NCBI GenBank assembly: GCA_903845455.1
Contig: CAIMXN010000237.1
Span: 1-32,053, forward strand
Source of the DNA: an uncultured beta proteobacterium
GTDB taxonomy: Bacteria > Pseudomonadota > Gammaproteobacteria > Burkholderiales > Burkholderiaceae
Direction of reading: 5' to 3'
DNA: 32,053 nt
Shown here piece by piece: positions 7,523 through 15,618 of this stretch. A program made the translations under genes and the position numbers. The first letter of the stretch is position 1. The number at the start of each line of letters is the position of its first letter. Under the pieces are notes generated by a model that made no database searches, was not told the DNA's origin, and worked only from the letters and a program-made list of their open reading frames with translations.

Positions 7523-8281
7523 TTAGATATTTATTTGCTTATTTAATGATTTTTGAAATGCATCTTCACGCAAGACCGACTCAACTATTTGAACATCAGA
7601 AGGACGATCAACCCCTATCGTCACATAGTCAACAACAACGCCCTTAATCCGAACGCCATGCTCAAGTAAGCGAAGCATATCAATGGATTCAGCTACTTCT
7701 AAAGCAGTCTCGGCTAAGTTACTAAATCTTGGTAAAAAAGATGAGCGAAAGGCCATAATCCCAGTCTGACGAAATACAGGTGCTTTAACGCTTTTTCTGA
7801 AATAAGGAACTGCCGACCTAGTTAAGTAAATGACGTTTTGATTGATATCACAAACTGCCTTAACAATATTAGGGTTAGTAAGGTCATCTAGCGACTCTAG
7901 TGGTGAGAGAAGGTTGACAATATCAAGGCTGGGGTCATCTAACAAAGGTTGTGCTACTTGGGTGATTGCCTTAGGGTTTAACAATGGCTCATCACCCTGC
8001 ACCATCACCACAATATCTCCTGGCAAACTTTCCATTGCCTCCTGAACGCGCTCCGTGCAACGTTCATGGGTATCTTTTGTCATTACCGCCTGGCCACCAT
8101 TTAGATCAACGAATTCTTTAATAGCCAGATCACAAGTGGCAACAACGACCAAGCCAACTCCATCAGCCAAAAGAGATCTTCGCCTCACATGCTCAATCAT
8201 TGGTAATCCAAGAATTGGAATTAGCGGCTTACCTGGATAGCGAGAGGAAGCCATTCTTGCAGGAATAACTACTGTAATCAT
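7523..8281 (-). CDS. KdsB-like CMP-(ulosonic acid) synthetase
   Basis: The 252-residue protein closely follows 3-deoxy-manno-octulosonate cytidylyltransferase. It has the N-terminal CTP-binding VIPARMASSRYPGKPL (5-20), where housekeeping KdsB reads PAR(Y/L)xSTRLPGKPL. MVQGDEPL lies at 93-100, and an ERVQEA segment and a family-length C-terminus are present. KdsB couples CTP to Kdo. Because the gene sits beside a pyruvate aldolase, phosphatase and dehydrogenases and away from LPS core genes, it more likely activates a Kdo-like 3-deoxy-ulosonic acid made by this module than serves as the cell's core KdsB. A horizontally acquired duplicate of true kdsB is the alternative. The start ATG at 8281 is unambiguous. 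Confidence 0.85.
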   Translation of the reverse strand: MITVVIPARMASSRYPGKPLIPILGLPMIEHVRRRSLLADGVGLVVVATCDLAIKEFVDLNGGQAVMTKDTHERCTERVQEAMESLPGDIVVMVQGDEPLLNPKAITQVAQPLLDDPSLDIVNLLSPLESLDDLTNPNIVKAVCDINQNVIYLTRSAVPYFRKSVKAPVFRQTGIMAFRSSFLPRFSNLAETALEVAESIDMLRLLEHGVRIKGVVVDYVTIGVDRPSDVQIVESVLREDAFQKSLNKQINI

Positions 8282-8334
8282 TGGCTTAGTTTATATAATG
8301 AGTTGGGTAATTATTAATAGTAGTAATTATAATC

Positions 8335-9108
8335 TTATTGGGGCATTACACCGCAGTCAACATTAATGCATTGGCCAGTAACTGCAGAGGCTGCTGGGGA
8401 CGCCAAGAAAATACAGGTGGATGCAATTTGCTCAGCAGTTGGCAATACTCCCAACGCCGCTTGAGACTTAGCAAATGTAGCAAGATAATCTGCAGTATCT
8501 AGCCCAGCAGTTGGGGAGACCACCTCTTTTAAGGCAACTTCTAGACCTTCAGTTTGAATATAAACTGGGCAAACTGCGTTCACCCTAATTCCTTGATGGC
8601 CCAACTCTTTTGCAAGAGATTGAGTTAGCCCATTAACCCCAAACTTGGTGGCGCAATACACAGAATTATTGGCGCCACCCCTTTTCCCCGCTAAGCTTGA
8701 GATATTTACTATAGACCCACCAGGTTTCAAATGAGGCGCAGCAGCTTGGCTCATATAAAACATACTTTTAATATTGGTATCAAACATGTCTTGTAAGAAT
8801 TCTTCATCAATTTCTGCCAAGGGTTTCCATGCTGAAATACCAACATTATTAATTAAAACGTCTACACCTCCAGCCCAATCAATAGTGCCACGTATTACCG
8901 CTTGAGCGCTACTAGACTTCCTGAGATCGGCTTGAATGAATAAAGCGCGATCGCCTAGTTTCTTGGCAAGTCCAGTATCCGTGCGGGCAGCTATTACTAT
9001 CTTATCGCCGCGGCTATAGAAAGCTTCAGAAATGGCGGCCCCTATACCTCGTGATCCCCCTGTGATAATAGTAGTTTTAGTATTTCTTATTTTTTCTAAA
9101 TTGTTCAT
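8335..9108 (-). CDS. SDR-family oxidoreductase (FabG-like)
   Basis: The 257-residue classical short-chain dehydrogenase has the cofactor loop TGGSRGIG (16-23), NNVG (87-90) and the catalytic S138 with Y151-x3-K155 (YCATK). The C-terminal VTGQCINVDCG segment also fits. The ATG at 9108 has a strong ribosome site, GGAGG, about seven bases upstream, one of the best in the window. The closest functional types are 3-oxoacyl-ACP reductase (FabG) and sugar-alcohol or gluconate dehydrogenases. It could reduce a keto group on a sugar acid in the aldolase module, or act as the beta-ketoacyl reductase for the KAS III/ACP pair at 15,357-16,575. The sequence does not decide between them. Confidence 0.88.
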   Translation of the reverse strand: MNNLEKIRNTKTTIITGGSRGIGAAISEAFYSRGDKIVIAARTDTGLAKKLGDRALFIQADLRKSSSAQAVIRGTIDWAGGVDVLINNVGISAWKPLAEIDEEFLQDMFDTNIKSMFYMSQAAAPHLKPGGSIVNISSLAGKRGGANNSVYCATKFGVNGLTQSLAKELGHQGIRVNAVCPVYIQTEGLEVALKEVVSPTAGLDTADYLATFAKSQAALGVLPTAEQIASTCIFLASPAASAVTGQCINVDCGVMPQ

Positions 9109-9132
9109 AACCAGCCTCCGCTTTACTGATTA

Positions 9133-9915
9133 CTATATCGTCATAGCAGAAAAGCCACCATCAACGGCTATTTCAGCGCCTGTTACAAAACTAGCGGCAT
9201 CAGAAAATAGCCAAAGTACAGCCCCTACTAATTCCTCAGGTTTTCCATATCGACGCATTGCGGTATGGCCAAGAATGGCTTCTTGACGCTCAGGGGTAAT
9301 AAAATTTTTCATAGACCATTCTGTAGGAAAAAATCCAGGTCTTAATGCATTTACCCTTACACCATCGAGAGCCCATTCTCGCGCAAGATTTTGGGTTAAA
9401 TTTTTAATTCCCGCTTTTGCCACTGAATAAGTAAATGCCTTAGATAAAGGAGGTCCGGCTGATGCGGAGCTAATGTTTACTATCGAGCCACTTTTCTGCC
9501 CAAGTAAATGCCGCCCAAAGACTTGGCAACTTAGCATTGTTCCTGTTAATTGAACGGCTAAAATATCATTCCACTCTTCCAAAGCTATGTCCAAGAAAGG
9601 AGTTGGAGCGTTAATACCAGCACCATTTAATACACAGTCCAATCTTCCGAATACATCTAATGTCAAAGCTAATGCATCTGTGAAGTCACTTACATTCCTT
9701 ACGTCCAATTGGCAGGGAATAGCCTCACCGCCAGATTTTATAATTTCTTCGCTAATATTTTCTGCATTCTTCAAATTAATGTCACAGCAAACAACTTTCA
9801 TTCCAGACATACCTGCAGCGCGAGACATTTCGCCAACTAAATTTCCACCAGCACCTGTTAATAAAACAACCTTACCTTCAACGCCAAAAAGATCACTAAT
9901 ATAATTTTTCATCAT
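9133..9915 (-). CDS. SDR-family oxidoreductase
   Basis: A second classical short-chain dehydrogenase, 260 residues, directly precedes the first in transcription order. It has the cofactor loop TGAGGNLVG (20-28), NGAG (97-100) rather than NNAG, SS at 149-150, and Y163-x3-K167 (YSVAK). The end TGAEIAVDGGFSAMTI is typical. The glycine loop departs from TGxxxGIG by Asn-Leu-Val, a spacing seen in gluconate 5-dehydrogenase-like and sugar-locus SDRs. Two consecutive and clearly different SDRs imply two separate redox steps, or a paired oxidation/reduction that inverts a stereocentre. Two in-frame ATGs open the gene (9915 and 9912); either may be used. Confidence 0.87.
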   Translation of the reverse strand: MMKNYISDLFGVEGKVVLLTGAGGNLVGEMSRAAGMSGMKVVCCDINLKNAENISEEIIKSGGEAIPCQLDVRNVSDFTDALALTLDVFGRLDCVLNGAGINAPTPFLDIALEEWNDILAVQLTGTMLSCQVFGRHLLGQKSGSIVNISSASAGPPLSKAFTYSVAKAGIKNLTQNLAREWALDGVRVNALRPGFFPTEWSMKNFITPERQEAILGHTAMRRYGKPEELVGAVLWLFSDAASFVTGAEIAVDGGFSAMTI

Positions 9916-9957
9916 TAGCCTAAATTAATTTAAATAAATATCATCTGATAAATTGCA

Positions 9958-10884
9958 CTAAGGCTTTCGGGCAATAGCTCTTAACCACCATGCTGGTTCA
10001 TTGGACTCGCAATGCGCCATGTAAGGCTTAACTGCTGCGCGCTCAAGCGGATCAGTTAAATCTTCCATGCCCGATTCAGGCCATGAAAAGGGCGTAATAC
10101 ACCCAAATTGAAGCAATTTATTCCTAACTTTTTGCAGGAATTTTTTTGAGCGAGATTGATCTTCAAGCTTAGCTATTTTTTCACCCACATAACTTAGTTC
10201 AATATCTACAAATCCTAGCCTATCCATCAAATTCAACATTGATTTTTTTTCAAAAAATAATAAATGAGGCTCATCTTCTGTTTTATGCTTCCAATCCTGA
10301 CATGGGACCTCAATAAATATAACGCCTCCATTACGCAAGCCCATGCTTGCCTCTTTCAAAAACTTGACAGGATCTCCTACGTGCTCCAGAACATGTGACA
10401 TCACAATCAGGTCTACTGGGCTTTCGCCATCCTTAACCGTACCCATATCAAACAAAGTAACACCAAGATCTGCAAGGGATGAATGGCATGAGTGATCTGA
10501 CTCAATTGCAAAATATTGAACCTCGGGATTTAATTTCAGCCAATTTTTCGCAAAAAAGCCAATACCAGGTCCTACCTCCATCAAACGCTTCACACCGACA
10601 CCATGCTTAATAAGATAGCGCCTAATATAGGCCGTGCGAAGGCGTGAAATTCCAGAAAAAAAAGCTAAGGCGACTTTGTTACTTGAGTGCCCCCCGTGAG
10701 CTGAATCGAAATAAGTCTCGTTATAGTCATCTAACCTATCTTTTGAAGGGAGTGGATTTGCAAAAACCATTTCACAAGAATTGCATTTCATTAGAGTCAA
10801 TCCATTAAATACTTGACTCACACCAACATAGGACCTAAGACTCGTAAGGTCATTAGATGCGCAAACAGGGCAATGTGAGCTCAA
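9958..10884 (-). CDS. zinc-ribbon class I SAM-dependent methyltransferase
   Basis: The 308-residue protein has an N-terminal zinc ribbon (C5, C8, C34, C37, with CPVC and CNSC). FANPLPSKDRLDDYNETYF follows, the typical link in sugar C-methyltransferases. The SAM fold has loop MEVGPGIGFFA (102-112) and post-motif HVLEH (164-168). Such proteins methylate sugar hydroxyls or carbons in surface glycans. A TTG start at 10884 follows the TAG of the upstream gene with no gap, and a GGGGGAGAG ribosome site lies inside that gene's end; no ATG gives the intact CPVC ribbon. It is the intact counterpart of the eroded protein at 5,463-6,482. The substrate is unknown. Confidence 0.83.
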   Translation of the reverse strand: MSSHCPVCASNDLTSLRSYVGVSQVFNGLTLMKCNSCEMVFANPLPSKDRLDDYNETYFDSAHGGHSSNKVALAFFSGISRLRTAYIRRYLIKHGVGVKRLMEVGPGIGFFAKNWLKLNPEVQYFAIESDHSCHSSLADLGVTLFDMGTVKDGESPVDLIVMSHVLEHVGDPVKFLKEASMGLRNGGVIFIEVPCQDWKHKTEDEPHLLFFEKKSMLNLMDRLGFVDIELSYVGEKIAKLEDQSRSKKFLQKVRNKLLQFGCITPFSWPESGMEDLTDPLERAAVKPYMAHCESNEPAWWLRAIARKP

Positions 10885-11493
10885 CTACTCTCCCCCTTTA
10901 CCATCTCTGTACTTAACTACTTTAGCGGGAACTCCAACAGCTACTGCCATAGAAGGAATATCAACAACCACAATCGATCCGGCCCCAATAACTGCTCCCT
11001 TACCAATTCGAACGCCAGGCAGTATTACCGCATTCGCTCCAATCCATACATCATCTTCAATAGTTATATTTCCACATTTATGACCTTGATCTCGAATGTA
11101 TTTTTCCGGATCGCTAAATTGATGGTTAGCAGTACGCACTATAACATTTGGACCAAATAGACACTTTTTTCCAATACGAATTTCTCCGCAAACAGATGCA
11201 TTTATATGCACACCCTGGTTGAATGCGACTTGATTCCCCACGTAAATATAACCACCTTCAGCGCAAAAAAAAGAATTATTCCCTATGCAAGTGAAATCTC
11301 CAATTTTAATGTTTTGCGGGCAAATAAAAGATACACGTTCACCGATAATTAGATTTTTACCAATCCGTAAATAATTTTCTAACCATATTTTACGCACCCT
11401 TGTACCAATTGCTCCTGGAATAAACTCAATAAAGGCATTTATCCACAATAGCAGTTCGCCAAAAAACCGCCCCACAAAAGATCTGTCTTTCAT
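10885..11493 (-). CDS. hexapeptide-repeat (left-handed beta-helix) O-acetyltransferase
   Basis: The 202-residue acyltransferase has the isoleucine-rich hexapeptide pattern from about 45 to 190 (IKIGDF, IRIGKK, ITIEDDVWIGANAVILPG, VRIGKGAVIGAGS). RTANHQF carries the catalytic-type His near residue 118. The C-terminal PAKVVKY is typical of the WcaF/WbbJ/NodL/CysE-like group using acetyl-CoA. These trimeric cytoplasmic enzymes O- or N-acetylate sugars. The protein begins with a basic, mildly hydrophobic helix (about 5-25, FGELLLWINAFIEFIPG) that may touch the membrane. It is followed without a gap by the zinc-ribbon methyltransferase, so the two may decorate the same residue. The acceptor is not readable. 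Confidence 0.88.
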   Translation of the reverse strand: MKDRSFVGRFFGELLLWINAFIEFIPGAIGTRVRKIWLENYLRIGKNLIIGERVSFICPQNIKIGDFTCIGNNSFFCAEGGYIYVGNQVAFNQGVHINASVCGEIRIGKKCLFGPNVIVRTANHQFSDPEKYIRDQGHKCGNITIEDDVWIGANAVILPGVRIGKGAVIGAGSIVVVDIPSMAVAVGVPAKVVKYRDGKGGE

Positions 11494-11502
11494 ATAAATA
11501 GA

Positions 11503-13419
11503 TTAATTTAAAACACTGTTATGAATAATGCTTCTCAATCGTTCAATTGATGAATATTTATGTTGGGGATGAAAATAATGCAACACAGGCGCCCAATCGC
11601 CCAATGTACTTTCCTCTAAATTTTCAGATCTGTAACCTTTGATAGCTCCCATCAAATTCGAGAGAGAGTCATATTCAACCTTAACTTTTGCAAGTATGTC
11701 ATCAAAAAATACCTTATGCCCATAGGGGTTCAATAAGGCTGTTCTGACCCCCAATGTTGCAGATTCAAGAGCAGCAGTGGCTCCCGATTTATGCCCAATA
11801 CAGAAATCTGCTGAAAGCGCAGCTTCGGTTGGATAAATATCGTTTCGGTGCGATCCATGCGATAACTCAACAAAGCGGCCAGTTTGAAGGGCCAGTATTA
11901 TCAACTTATCATTAGAGTAAAGCCTAGAAGGAGAGTTATACATAAACTGAGACTTAATAATAACCCCGATTGATAAATCATTAATCACACTTCTTGCCAA
12001 TATATGAATTTCCTTCAAATGGTCATCTTTTGTAATGACGTTGAGCCATTTATTACTAGAAACGGATTCGTCAAAAAAGCATATGATAAATTTAGCACCT
12101 AAAGCTCGAAGCTCAGCCTTACGTTTTTGAGCCCTCTTTGCCACTAATGGAGCAATACCATCCATTACATAACCCGCCATAATATATTCATTCGCACGAA
12201 TATCAGCGGTACTAAAAACAGTGGCATACATTTCTGAGAAAAGAATAAATTTATCAGCGGTTGACAGCATTAATGGAGACATCATTCCTAAATTAGAATA
12301 CTGATAAGCAATTGTTGTAACGCCAATATCTGATGAAATTAGTTGCAAAGCATCAGCATAAACATTTTGAGGCTCCTTAATTAAAAAAACTTTTGCCTTA
12401 GTAAATAAAGAAACTGCCCCAATTAACTCACTTTTTCTAAGCAATATTGCAACATTAAGAATCCAATACCTCTCGATATTTGATTTAGTTCGAAATAATT
12501 TTTTTATCAATTGAGTTCGCGAATTTCGAAGCTCTTTCAGAACATGGTTTTCCTTCGCCAATGAATATGCATAATGAAATATAGATCTATTAAAGATATA
12601 TATACTCGAGTCCAATGATTCGAAACAGGTCGCGCCATCCGTAAAATTGGCCCCGAACATTCTAACCACGCCAACGGCACTAGATTTTAAGAATTTCTCA
12701 TCTACCCAATGGAATTGGTTGCGATAGCTCATATCCTCACGTATATGCTCCTCCTGGAGCATAAGCACTAGAGGCTTTTCATTTTTTATATAGTTTTTTG
12801 GTGTCGGACTATTTTTATCTTGTAGCCTTAATTTGCACTCAGATAAAAAATCTTTTAAAAAAAATAGAATTAATCCGAAGATTCCTAATCGCTCTTTTGG
12901 GTAATACTTAATGTCTATATTAGATTCTTGGAAAAAATTTGTTAAGAGCTGACTTTCGAAAAAGCGGGGCTTCCTTAGGTAAACAACTGCAGCTCCATTT
13001 TGCGACAATGAAGATGCAACCAAAGATCTTACAATCCAAGGCTCAATTATCAGCTGGCTTCTTTTGGCTATATATAGAGCTATGGTATTTCTACCGTATC
13101 TACTATTTAAAAATCTGATTTCAGCATTTTTCTTCAATATTTCGGAAGAAAAGATTAGGGCTAATTTTCCAGCAATTTTTCTAGCAGCCGGCCTGACAGA
13201 TTCGCCATGTTGATCCCTTAGCTCCCCCATCAGGAAGGCAGCTTCTCTAATGTTTAGGCCTTTTATTTTAAGAAGTAATTGATAAATTAATTGAAAACTA
13301 TTAATTTTCTCTAGAACTATTACTTCCTTAATTAACGGGTTTCTTATAAACCCCTTAATGGAATAGATCGTAAGCTCATCTATAAAAATTCGGCCTTCAA
13401 GCGGAATACTGCTACCCAT
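11503..13419 (-). CDS. large putative glycosyltransferase, family not recognised
   Basis: This 638-residue, AT-rich soluble protein has no clear membrane span or signal peptide. The N-terminal half (to about 215) matches nothing I recognise. The second half reads like a GT-B or capsule-synthesis domain: LVLMLQEEHIREDMSYRNQ opens it, and IAYQYSNLGMMSPLMLSTADKFILFSE is a typical mid-domain 'who is asking' segment. GHKSGATAALESATLGVRTALL near 565-586 is a nucleotide-sugar-site motif with a small-residue loop followed by an acidic helix. Comparable proteins are annotated only as surface carbohydrate biosynthesis proteins. The start overlaps the stop of the amide-ligase gene by eight bases. Transferase activity is inferred; a two-domain bifunctional enzyme is possible. 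Confidence 0.5.
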   Translation of the reverse strand: MGSSIPLEGRIFIDELTIYSIKGFIRNPLIKEVIVLEKINSFQLIYQLLLKIKGLNIREAAFLMGELRDQHGESVRPAARKIAGKLALIFSSEILKKNAEIRFLNSRYGRNTIALYIAKRSQLIIEPWIVRSLVASSLSQNGAAVVYLRKPRFFESQLLTNFFQESNIDIKYYPKERLGIFGLILFFLKDFLSECKLRLQDKNSPTPKNYIKNEKPLVLMLQEEHIREDMSYRNQFHWVDEKFLKSSAVGVVRMFGANFTDGATCFESLDSSIYIFNRSIFHYAYSLAKENHVLKELRNSRTQLIKKLFRTKSNIERYWILNVAILLRKSELIGAVSLFTKAKVFLIKEPQNVYADALQLISSDIGVTTIAYQYSNLGMMSPLMLSTADKFILFSEMYATVFSTADIRANEYIMAGYVMDGIAPLVAKRAQKRKAELRALGAKFIICFFDESVSSNKWLNVITKDDHLKEIHILARSVINDLSIGVIIKSQFMYNSPSRLYSNDKLIILALQTGRFVELSHGSHRNDIYPTEAALSADFCIGHKSGATAALESATLGVRTALLNPYGHKVFFDDILAKVKVEYDSLSNLMGAIKGYRSENLEESTLGDWAPVLHYFHPQHKYSSIERLRSIIHNSVLN

Positions 13420-15334
13420 AAACCCCTATGAGTGAATGCATTGCAAGTACACTGAGATCCTTCATCTCCTGGCCAGCAAGCTCCTCGCCCTGTACATATT
13501 GGTTGACGATTTTATCAATATATTGATGATTAAAAAATTCTTCGTCAAGCAAGCCAATTAATTCTCCACTCTGGAGCGAGCGCTTAAATATATCTTTAAA
13601 AGAGGATGCATATAAAATTTCCCCCGTTAATGTAAAGTTAGGATTCACATCATAAGTATAAGCATGTGGTCCAACCTGTAGATGATTGGGATAATTGATC
13701 TTATTTCGTAGCATCCACTTCAATGGGTATTTTGTTGGATTAAGATCAAGACCTCGCCCCCATGACTCAGGCATTGCCGAAAGAAAATCCATTAACTCGG
13801 CATCATGGAAGGGGGCAACACACCGCAAACCATTTGCTTCGGCAGTATGCTCTAGCGTGGCTACAGTTGCGCCCTGCCAATGAAAGCTGTTGTAGAGGTG
13901 AAGATAGCAACTGTATAAATTAGAGGTATTTACTTTTGCAGCGATTTTATTAATGTAGCTTTCCTCGGATTCACTGGCAAATTTTTCCCTCCCGTCCGCA
14001 GAGAGTATATTTCCATTTTCCATTGAATATAGGGGCATCCTTCCACCACTCAAAAAAAATGTACCTAACATTTGCTTGCTAATTCCATGCTGAGTACTGG
14101 CGATTTTATCCAGCTTTATCTTAGGATTCTTTTGTCTAAATATTTGCCATACAGGATCTTGCTCATGAACCCCTTTTTGCATTTGCCCTAAAAATGTTGG
14201 CCCAAATAAATAACCCGCCATTTTGTCACTATATTCCCTGAATTCATATGAAGCCGGGTGAAAGATTGAAACAAACTGAGAAAATCCCAAATTGTGAGCC
14301 CCATCACTCATTTCTCCGGCAAAAATTACTTCATTAGAATTGGCCGTTTTTGCGACCCCCTCAGCCAAAAGCCAATGATTAAATCCTGTTAAATTTGCAA
14401 ACTGTTGCGAACGAAAAAGGGGCTGCAGTTTACTCAGAACCTCTTCTGCAGCATTGCGATAGTCAAGTTCAATAACATCCAAGCGCACACCAAAATAATC
14501 TGCAACAGCATGTGCACGATCTATTTCAAACTGATTAATAATCCCACTTCGCTCTGCATACCTCATGCGCCCAATAACTGCACGTACTTTGCGATTGCCA
14601 AATAAATGCACTAACCCCGCAAGAATTGAAGTTGAGTCCCACCCTGAAGAAAGATAAACTACGTTACCGTCCAAGCCAGCACGTGACCTTAGCGACTCCA
14701 AGAATACATCGGCATAATGATGTAAATCACATTCTTGATATTGCGCAGAATTGACGGGCTTAAAGTCTTTTTCAGTTAATTTAACACTACCACCACTAAG
14801 CTCAATTGACTCACCAACTCCCAGTCTTTTCACTGAAGAATATATAGTGTGTTTCTTGGCTGGGCGAGAACCATAAACTGTAAGAGAGTGTGCTATCCCA
14901 ATATTATCTAGGGATGCCCCGGAGGAGGCAACGGGCAATAAATCCATGCTAGTAGCTAAGACTACCGCTCCATCGAGTTGCTGCCAATATAAATCAATTC
15001 TTCCAAACTGATCAGTCCATAATTGACATACTCCATTGGGTGAAATTTTTAATACAACAAATCTTCCCTCAAAGTCTGAAACACGCATAGGATCACTTAG
15101 GCGGTCAGTTTCTATTTTAACACTCGACGATGACATCAATTTGCCACCTGATTGACGCGAGCCGTCTACATCGCCAATTATATAATAATGATCTTTATCA
15201 TCAGAAATCCAGTGGTGCAAAACTTTATCGGCTTCTATAAATAATGCCTCCTGAGTAATTAAGTTCTTTAATCCACCCATTTTCGGAAAAGATTTAACAT
15301 CATAAATACCGGATACAACTCTTAGGCTAGGCAT
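13412..15334 (-). CDS. asparagine-synthetase-like amide ligase without glutaminase cysteine
   Basis: The 640-residue protein has the AsnB two-domain layout. The N-terminal domain retains the Ntn-hydrolase outline (FEGRFVVLKI near 88, WTDQFGRIDLYW near 106-117) but begins MPSL, so the cysteine that must follow Met for glutamine hydrolysis is absent. No MC start exists upstream. The synthetase domain has the ATP pyrophosphatase loop YLSSGWDSTS (227-236) where AsnB reads SGGLDS, and GEMSDGAHNLGF near 338. Such an arrangement occurs in beta-lactam synthetase, carbapenam synthetase and lasso-peptide cyclases. These adenylate a carboxylate and form an amide with an amine or free ammonia. Next to an ACP and KAS III it may join an acyl acid to a sugar amine, or amidate a sugar acid. 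Confidence 0.8.
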   Translation of the reverse strand: MPSLRVVSGIYDVKSFPKMGGLKNLITQEALFIEADKVLHHWISDDKDHYYIIGDVDGSRQSGGKLMSSSSVKIETDRLSDPMRVSDFEGRFVVLKISPNGVCQLWTDQFGRIDLYWQQLDGAVVLATSMDLLPVASSGASLDNIGIAHSLTVYGSRPAKKHTIYSSVKRLGVGESIELSGGSVKLTEKDFKPVNSAQYQECDLHHYADVFLESLRSRAGLDGNVVYLSSGWDSTSILAGLVHLFGNRKVRAVIGRMRYAERSGIINQFEIDRAHAVADYFGVRLDVIELDYRNAAEEVLSKLQPLFRSQQFANLTGFNHWLLAEGVAKTANSNEVIFAGEMSDGAHNLGFSQFVSIFHPASYEFREYSDKMAGYLFGPTFLGQMQKGVHEQDPVWQIFRQKNPKIKLDKIASTQHGISKQMLGTFFLSGGRMPLYSMENGNILSADGREKFASESEESYINKIAAKVNTSNLYSCYLHLYNSFHWQGATVATLEHTAEANGLRCVAPFHDAELMDFLSAMPESWGRGLDLNPTKYPLKWMLRNKINYPNHLQVGPHAYTYDVNPNFTLTGEILYASSFKDIFKRSLQSGELIGLLDEEFFNHQYIDKIVNQYVQGEELAGQEMKDLSVLAMHSLIGVYG

Positions 15335-15356
15335 TATTAATTCCGCATTAAAAGGG

Positions 15357-15596
15357 TTAATTTAATTTTTTTTCAATATAAATTCTTAAATTATTAAGAA
15401 CCAATAAGTTTTCAGGCTCAATATCCTCCTCAGGAATTTGTATTTCGAATGCAATCTCAACCTCAAATAAAAAATTAATAATATCTAATGAGTCCAAATT
15501 AAGATCTTTTCTTAGATGAAAATTATCGCCATATTTAATTGATGGTTTAACCTCCAATAGAATGGTAGCTAACTTCTCAGCAGTATTTTGTGACAT
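15357..15596 (-). CDS. dedicated acyl carrier protein
   Basis: The 79-residue acidic helical protein shows the phosphopantetheine attachment motif DSLD at 35-38, with S36 the modified serine. It is preceded by the usual FHLRKDLNL and followed by FEVEIAFEIQIPEEDIE (helix II-III). It differs from fatty-acid AcpP (no DSLDTVEL), so a specialised ACP is likely. Its start is 22 bases after the KAS III stop, and it is followed 22 bases later by the AsnB-like ligase. It needs a phosphopantetheinyl transferase from elsewhere in the genome. It probably carries a short acyl chain for transfer to a sugar. Confidence 0.93.
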   Translation of the reverse strand: MSQNTAEKLATILLEVKPSIKYGDNFHLRKDLNLDSLDIINFLFEVEIAFEIQIPEEDIEPENLLVLNNLRIYIEKKLN

Positions 15597-15618
15597 TTAT
15601 TTCCTTAACTTAAAATAG

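Noticed and set aside
10241..12860. Runs of eight A or T inside several genes as phase-variation switches
   Set aside because: Runs of this length are common in AT-rich coding DNA; none shows a frame disruption or an out-of-frame partner.
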